A stretch of 64,000 bases of DNA from assembly GCF_003865345.1 (NCBI RefSeq), contig NZ_RMVE01000002.1, positions 372,001-436,000 of the forward strand. Direction: 5' to 3'. Position numbers and translations under genes: made by a program. The DNA comes from Nonlabens xiamenensis. Lineage in GTDB: Bacteria; Bacteroidota; Bacteroidia; Flavobacteriales; Flavobacteriaceae. A model generated the notes under the pieces. That model was not told the origin of the DNA, made no database searches, and saw only the letters and a list, made by a program, of their open reading frames with translations. The first letter of the stretch is position 1. Each line of letters begins with the position of its first letter. Below, piece after piece: positions 58,988-64,000 of this stretch.

Positions 58988-60942
58988 CAGTTTTGTGTAA
59001 AACCAGGTGAACCCATCTCAAGCTCCTTGATACTCAAATCTTCCTGATATTGTAGAATGTACACTGCGTTATTGAAATATCCAGAACCTGGTTTTTTCAA
59101 ATACTCAAATTTGTTTTCTGTCATTACAGTTTTTCCGTTGCGCACAACGCTCTCGTATAAGTCTTCGGCACTGGCCTGTCTTAAGAAGACATCCATACTC
59201 AAATCAAAACCCCGGGTTGCATAGGCATTTGGAGAGATCGCAAATTTCTGAAAATAGGCGGTTTTGAATTCGTTATCAGCTCCACCATCATTGAACATCT
59301 GAGGATAGGTATAATGCAAGGCAGCCAACCTCATATTGGAAAGTTCCATCTCTTCAAAGGCCTCTAATCCAAACATGGTGATTCTGTGGGTGTCTGCTTT
59401 GGCAGCATAACTACTCACTGCATCTGTTACAAAACCAACATTGTCCACAGCTAGAACCACTACGTTTTCACGTTCCGGATCCAGTTCCTTGACATATTGG
59501 ACGTTAAAGATGTAATTTTTCTTCTCGTTGGGAATCAACAATTTTGCCTCAGGAAGCAAGTTGGCAAATTCATTTTTAAGACCTGGTTCATTGTTGTCAG
59601 TCACAATGATTACATTTTTACCTTGTGCATAGGTTTTTAAAAATACTTTCAATTTCGACTTGAGTAAATCTGAGTTGGGTCTTGCCTGAAAATAATTTTC
59701 AAAATTGGCCTGGTCTACCGTAGACAATGGTGAAATAACCGGTATTCCATCTTGTCTCAGGGCTTTGGCTGTTTCTAAGGCATTGGTGGACATCAAAGGA
59801 CCAATTACCGCAGAATACGCTCTAAAATTATTGTTATCCAAAATATCTTTGGTTTGCTGTAAGTTCTTCTGGGTATCATAAACATCAAACTGGACATTGA
59901 TTCCCAGATTGCGAGCGCTATCCCTCGCTATTTGCATCCCGCTATAAAAATCCAGTGCTATACGCAAGGTGCGATCCTCTTTAAGCCGATCTCTATCCGT
60001 AGTTTCTTCATTGATCTGTTGAAGTGAAAATGGCAATAAAACCGCAATACGCTGAGCTTCAAAATTGCGTAAACTATCTACAAGTCGGGCGACTTCTCTG
60101 TTGCGGTCTAACAAGACTACATCACTTGTAAGATTAGGATTGGGAATTCTGATCACCATACCTTCCTTTAGCCCATCATTTAATGCCGGATTGAGCGCTA
60201 TGAGTGAATCCTCGCTAATTCCAGCAATATTTTTAAGGGAATACATACCCATGCTTTTGGGAATCGTATAGTCCACAAATTTATCCACAGGAGCTGGATT
60301 GGTATCGGCATCAGCATCGTTATCTGCTTCGGCTATCTCAATGCCTTTGGGTACATTGAGAATCGTACCAGGTCGCAATTCGGTCACCTTTGGATTCATG
60401 GCCTTGAGTTCCTGGATCTTTATCCCGTGATTGGTAGCAATACGGAACCATCCTTCAGATGGACGCACTACATATTTACCATCGGGCAAGTTCGTACGAT
60501 CCACAACTTCGGGAGCAGTATCTGCAATGGAAGTAGTCACTTCTTCAAATACGGGAATCTTAATTTTATCGCCCTTTTGCAGTGGACTGGAATACAACTG
60601 TTTGTTGGCTTCCTTGATGTCCAGTTGTGTTACCCCATATTCTTCTGCCAATCCAAAAAGCGTCTCTTTACGCTTGACTTTATGGCTTTTATACCGAACA
60701 ACTTTACGGGAAGTGATGATTTCCTTTGGTTCTGGAATAAGTAAAACCATACCATATTTCAAACCAGATTTGAGATCTGGATTCAGATCCAGCAATTGCT
60801 TTGCCGTTACATCATAAGTTTTGGTCAAGGTATAAATGGTTTCGCCTTGGGCGACCTTATGCTGTTTATAATTTTGAAGGAAGGCTGCGTCCGCTTTCGC
60901 GAAAGCGAAACACACCAACATCACTATCAATAGATTTTTCAT
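58987..60942 (-). CDS. LysM-repeat protein with periplasmic-binding-like domain
   Basis: A 651-aa exported protein. A signal peptide is followed by four LysM-like repeats (about 25-70, 84-130, 157-200 and 236-280), such as HKVAQGETIYTLTKTYDVTAKQLLDLNP, then a type 1 periplasmic-binding fold (AVLLPFSLQQ to VIGPLMSTNALETAKALRQDG). It may bind peptidoglycan and sense or anchor. The palindrome at 60892-60907 encodes AFAKA in the signal peptide (13-17). It starts four bases after guaA. Confidence 0.87.
   Translation of the reverse strand: MKNLLIVMLVCFAFAKADAAFLQNYKQHKVAQGETIYTLTKTYDVTAKQLLDLNPDLKSGLKYGMVLLIPEPKEIITSRKVVRYKSHKVKRKETLFGLAEEYGVTQLDIKEANKQLYSSPLQKGDKIKIPVFEEVTTSIADTAPEVVDRTNLPDGKYVVRPSEGWFRIATNHGIKIQELKAMNPKVTELRPGTILNVPKGIEIAEADNDADADTNPAPVDKFVDYTIPKSMGMYSLKNIAGISEDSLIALNPALNDGLKEGMVIRIPNPNLTSDVVLLDRNREVARLVDSLRNFEAQRIAVLLPFSLQQINEETTDRDRLKEDRTLRIALDFYSGMQIARDSARNLGINVQFDVYDTQKNLQQTKDILDNNNFRAYSAVIGPLMSTNALETAKALRQDGIPVISPLSTVDQANFENYFQARPNSDLLKSKLKVFLKTYAQGKNVIIVTDNNEPGLKNEFANLLPEAKLLIPNEKKNYIFNVQYVKELDPERENVVVLAVDNVGFVTDAVSSYAAKADTHRITMFGLEAFEEMELSNMRLAALHYTYPQMFNDGGADNEFKTAYFQKFAISPNAYATRGFDLSMDVFLRQASAEDLYESVVRNGKTVMTENKFEYLKKPGSGYFNNAVYILQYQEDLSIKELEMGSPGFTQN
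60892..60907. repeat. Dispersed palindrome copy 13
   Basis: CGCTTTCGCGAAAGCG, read as AFAKA in the signal peptide of the LysM protein. Confidence 0.9.
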
Positions 60943-60946
60943 AATT

Positions 60947-62482
60947 TTATTCCCATTCAATGGTTGCAGGCGGTTTTGAACTGATATCATAGACCACTCT
61001 ATTAACGCCTTTTACCTTATTTATTATTTCGTTACTGGTCGCCTGTAAAAATTCGTACGGCAAATTCACCCAATCTGCGGTCATTCCATCCGTACTTTCT
61101 ACAGCTCGCAGGGCAACACATTTTTCATACGTACGCTCGTCACCCATTACACCTACACTATTCACAGGCAATAACATCGCCCCAGCCTGCCATACTTGAT
61201 CATACAGGTCCCATTTTTTGAGGTTATTGACAAAGATGGCGTCAACTTCCTGTAAGATAGCTACTTTTTCTGGAGTAATGTCACCAAGAATACGAATTGC
61301 CAGTCCAGGACCAGGAAACGGATGCCTTCCCAACAACTCGGCTGACATTCCCATGGATTTACCCACCCTGCGTACCTCATCCTTGAACAAGGAACGCAAC
61401 GGCTCGACAATTTTCAGCTTCATGTAATCTGGTAAACCACCCACATTATGATGCGATTTGATGGTAGCACTAGGCCCTCCGGTTGCACTGACACTTTCTA
61501 TAACGTCAGGATAAATAGTTCCTTGAGCCAACCATACCACATCTTTGACCTGGTGGGCTTCATCATCAAAAACATCAATGAACACCTTACCGATGGCTTT
61601 CCGTTTGAGTTCTGGATCAGCCTGGCCCTTCAAGGCATCCATAAACCGTGCCGAAGCATCCACCCCTTTTACATTCAGCCCCATACCTTCATACTGCTGA
61701 AGCACCTGACTGAATTCATTTTTACGCAGTAATCCATTGTTGACAAAGATGCAATAGAGATTTTCTCCAATTGCCTTGTGCAATAACATCGCCGCTACCG
61801 AGGAATCTACCCCTCCAGACAAACCTAATACTACACGATCGTTGCCCAACATTTCCTGCAAACGCTCTACGGTTTCTTCTACAAAAGAGTCAGGCGTCCA
61901 GTCTGGTTCAACTCCAGCAATATGGATCAAGAAATTTTCAAGCAATTGCTTGCCATCGGTTGAATGGTATACCTCTGGATGGAATTGAATGGCAAAAGTA
62001 GTTTCCCCTTCTATTTTATAAGCAGCGTTCTCTACATCATGCGTGCTGGCCAATAAAACGCCTCCTGTAGGGAGTTTTTTGATGGTGTCGCTATGACTCA
62101 TCCACACCTGACTTCCTGCCGATATTCCCTTAAAGAATTCCTCACCATCCTTGATGTGAGAAAGATGAGCACGGCCGTATTCTCTTGTGCTGGAAGCGCC
62201 TACCTCACCACCGTGAAAATGAGCGAGATATTGCGCGCCATAACAAACACCTAGCAACGGCTTTTTCCCTCTTATTTCCTCTAGATCAATGTGGAATGCC
62301 TCATCAGATCTTACCGACATCGGACTTCCAGAGAGAATCACAGCTTTGTAGGATTCCAGATTGGACGGAATCTTGTTGAAGGGATGAATTTCAGAATAAA
62401 TATTGAGCTCCCTTACTCGGCGCGCAATCAGTTGGGTATATTGCGAGCCAAAATCTAGTATAAGTACCTTGTCGTGTTGCAT
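60947..62482 (-). CDS. guaA: GMP synthase (glutamine-hydrolysing)
   Basis: A 511-aa enzyme making GMP from XMP. The class I glutaminase has Cys80 in [11 protein letters not shown] and FHPE; the ATP-PPase loop is [16 protein letters not shown]; the C-terminal dimerisation domain ends [12 protein letters not shown] at 62482 is chosen over an upstream ATG at 62515. First gene of a four-gene unit with the LysM, OsmC and DUF922 genes. Confidence 0.95.
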   Translation of the reverse strand: MQHDKVLILDFGSQYTQLIARRVRELNIYSEIHPFNKIPSNLESYKAVILSGSPMSVRSDEAFHIDLEEIRGKKPLLGVCYGAQYLAHFHGGEVGASSTREYGRAHLSHIKDGEEFFKGISAGSQVWMSHSDTIKKLPTGGVLLASTHDVENAAYKIEGETTFAIQFHPEVYHSTDGKQLLENFLIHIAGVEPDWTPDSFVEETVERLQEMLGNDRVVLGLSGGVDSSVAAMLLHKAIGENLYCIFVNNGLLRKNEFSQVLQQYEGMGLNVKGVDASARFMDALKGQADPELKRKAIGKVFIDVFDDEAHQVKDVVWLAQGTIYPDVIESVSATGGPSATIKSHHNVGGLPDYMKLKIVEPLRSLFKDEVRRVGKSMGMSAELLGRHPFPGPGLAIRILGDITPEKVAILQEVDAIFVNNLKKWDLYDQVWQAGAMLLPVNSVGVMGDERTYEKCVALRAVESTDGMTADWVNLPYEFLQATSNEIINKVKGVNRVVYDISSKPPATIEWE

Positions 62483-62573
62483 GGGCAAATTTACTTTTTT
62501 CTGTTGGGAACCCATTCGATTGATTGGGCTTTTGTTAACGTGTTTTCAAGATTGTATAAAGCCCTGGATAAAA

Positions 62574-64000
62574 CTACTCTTCAAACACCAGTACACTAAA
62601 TCTCAAGTCCAACGGGTCTAATCCAGCCTGGATCCACTGAATCATTACTGGACCATAAGCTTGATAGAAATAGGAAAAATTACTCTGACGTTCCTGTAGG
62701 CTCTGGTTGGGAAAGAGTTGCTGTTGAATAAGTAAGCTGCGTTCCACCTGATCGGATAGCTTGCGCTTCTGTGCTTTGAGTAAGCGTTTTTCCAGATGTT
62801 CCAATCCCTTAATTTGTTTACGCTCCTGCGCTCCAACGGCTCCGAGAAATGAAGGGTCGGTTTGTTCGGCCAGTTCATATAATTCCTTGAACTGATGATG
62901 AAGCCTTTTTTTCTGTGGAGTAAAGTCAATATCAATTTGACTTAGTACGCGCGTTGCCTTTTCAGCCAACTGATGTTCTGGAAGGAAAAGATCTTCTAAT
63001 TCGACCGGTAATCGTTTTAGTTTGCCCCATTCTTTTTTGGACATCAATAGCGCTGAATTTCGCAAGAGCAAGATAGGAAACACTACACCTTGGGAGTCAA
63101 AGTATTGTTTAAGTTGCAGCCAATAAGCCATTTCGCCCCCTCCACCTATATAACATAAATTAGGCAAGATAGATTCTTGATACAGCGGACGCATTAATAC
63201 ATTAGGTGAAAAGCGTTCTGGATACTGCTTCAACAGATCAATGATCTCCTCTTGAGAGAATGAGGTTTCCATTTCGTCCAAATAAAACCGACCGTCCCGC
63301 TTAATGATACGTTTTCGGTATTCGTCGGTCAGATAGAACAAGTTGATTTCCCTGGGGTTGACCTGTATGTTATATTGATCGGGCCACTTTTTTAAGGTTT
63401 GGCCGACAGATTGATGGCAGGAATGCTTTAATAATTCTTCCTGGAACGTGGGAATCATGAGTTTCTTTAACCTAGCATCATCTGCGTCTAAAACAATAAG
63501 TCCATCCTTGCCAAATAACTCATGTGCAAGGTATTGGGTAGCCGCCGCAAGATTGTCGTGATCCAGATAGGCTTCTTTAAATAACTCTTGCAATCGGAGC
63601 GCATTGTCGTGTTTCCCCAAAAATGTAGAAAAACCTTCTAAAACATGATCCAGACCTTCTGTGGTCAACCTACCGACAGCACCAGCAGCTTCTCGATCGT
63701 ACACAATCTTACGACCGCCGTAATTGAAATACTGAATTTCTTCAAAATCATGATCTTCGGTAGCCATCCAATAAACAGGTACAAAATCAAAAGCTGGATA
63801 TTCTTCTTTCAAACGTTCACAGAGCTTGATGGTAGAAATAATCTTGTACAAGAAATATAAAGGTCCAGTAAAGAGATTGAGTTGGTGGCCCGTAGTAATG
63901 GTAAAAGTGGTATCCTTAGACATCAGGTCGATCTGAACCATTGCATCCTTCTTATATTGTAAAGAGGAATACTGCTCTTTCAGGACCGATACTAAGGTTT
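62574..64000 (-). CDS. bshC: Bacillithiol biosynthesis cysteine-adding enzyme (5' end beyond the window)
   Basis: A BshC-family protein, with TTGHQLNLFTGPLYFLYKI and the family regions VPVYWMATEDHDFEE and PNLCYIGGGGEMAYWLQL. The frame remains open to the window edge, past the apparent ATG at 63941 (preceding residues include VLKEQYSSLQYKKDA), so the gene is partial and lacks its N-terminal part. BshC adds cysteine to glucosaminyl malate to form bacillithiol. Confidence 0.92.
   Translation of the reverse strand, partial: TLVSVLKEQYSSLQYKKDAMVQIDLMSKDTTFTITTGHQLNLFTGPLYFLYKIISTIKLCERLKEEYPAFDFVPVYWMATEDHDFEEIQYFNYGGRKIVYDREAAGAVGRLTTEGLDHVLEGFSTFLGKHDNALRLQELFKEAYLDHDNLAAATQYLAHELFGKDGLIVLDADDARLKKLMIPTFQEELLKHSCHQSVGQTLKKWPDQYNIQVNPREINLFYLTDEYRKRIIKRDGRFYLDEMETSFSQEEIIDLLKQYPERFSPNVLMRPLYQESILPNLCYIGGGGEMAYWLQLKQYFDSQGVVFPILLLRNSALLMSKKEWGKLKRLPVELEDLFLPEHQLAEKATRVLSQIDIDFTPQKKRLHHQFKELYELAEQTDPSFLGAVGAQERKQIKGLEHLEKRLLKAQKRKLSDQVERSLLIQQQLFPNQSLQERQSNFSYFYQAYGPVMIQWIQAGLDPLDLRFSVLVFEE

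Overview
The window looks like a chromosomal segment of a pigmented, probably marine member of the Flavobacteriaceae (Bacteroidetes). The evidence is the gene content (TonB-dependent receptor with a carboxypeptidase-like N-terminal domain, T9SS C-terminal sorting domain, triple SurA-type PPIase operon, BshC, acidic 'SC-DDDD' lipoproteins), TAnnTTTG-type promoter boxes, and a saproxanthin/myxol-type carotenoid operon. The genus is not determined. No insertion sequence, prophage, integrase or CRISPR array was seen.

Layout. 1-4.7 kb: a beta-propeller lipoprotein, then a small His/Cys protein, a TonB-dependent receptor and a lipoprotein that look like a metal-uptake locus. 4.8-5.2 kb: two tiny envelope genes, a 47-aa lipoprotein and a 55-aa membrane protein. 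5.3-9.3 kb: a light/DNA-repair group with an iron-sulfur (6-4) photolyase, a DASH cryptochrome, a 47-aa DUF2256 protein and a flavin reductase-like protein. 9.4-12.7 kb: an FKBP-TSP3 lipoprotein, an S4 RNA-binding protein, a methyltransferase, a phosphoribosyltransferase and shikimate kinase. 12.7-13.0 kb: tRNA-Lys and tRNA-Leu. 13.2-20.8 kb: a MerR/B12-binding (CarH/LitR-like) regulator translationally coupled to crtI-crtB-crtZ-crtD-cruF-crtY, with a convergent crtA-type hydroxylase. 20.9-21.5 kb: an M23 peptidase pseudogene. 21.5-29.5 kb: aconitase, MoxR and three PPIases. 29.6-38.8 kb: mixed small genes, an FAD-linked oxidase, an exonuclease, a flippase/aminotransferase pair and a GNAT-type protein. 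38.9-48 kb: dihydrolipoyl dehydrogenase, NDH-2, an ECF sigma factor with a membrane partner, a porin-like protein, a VWA protein and pyrophosphatase. 48-64 kb: uvrA, yidC, pyrG, a T9SS metalloprotease, the guaA-LysM-OsmC-DUF922 operon and a bshC cut by the window edge.

Two themes connect the region. First, light: the putative B12 photoreceptor-repressor, carotenoid genes, photolyase and cryptochrome lie within 15 kb. The regulator and the flavin reductase/cryptochrome operon share an exact 14-bp upstream element (ATTTTTGTTTAACT), and a 12-bp version lies before the 55-aa membrane protein gene. Second, a dispersed perfect palindrome with core GCTTTCGCGAAAGC occurs 13 times, with three decayed copies, about once per 4 kb. 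Fourteen of the 16 copies are inside genes, where they are read in all three frames as AFAKA, FRES or LSRK. This repeat is the strongest candidate for something undescribed.
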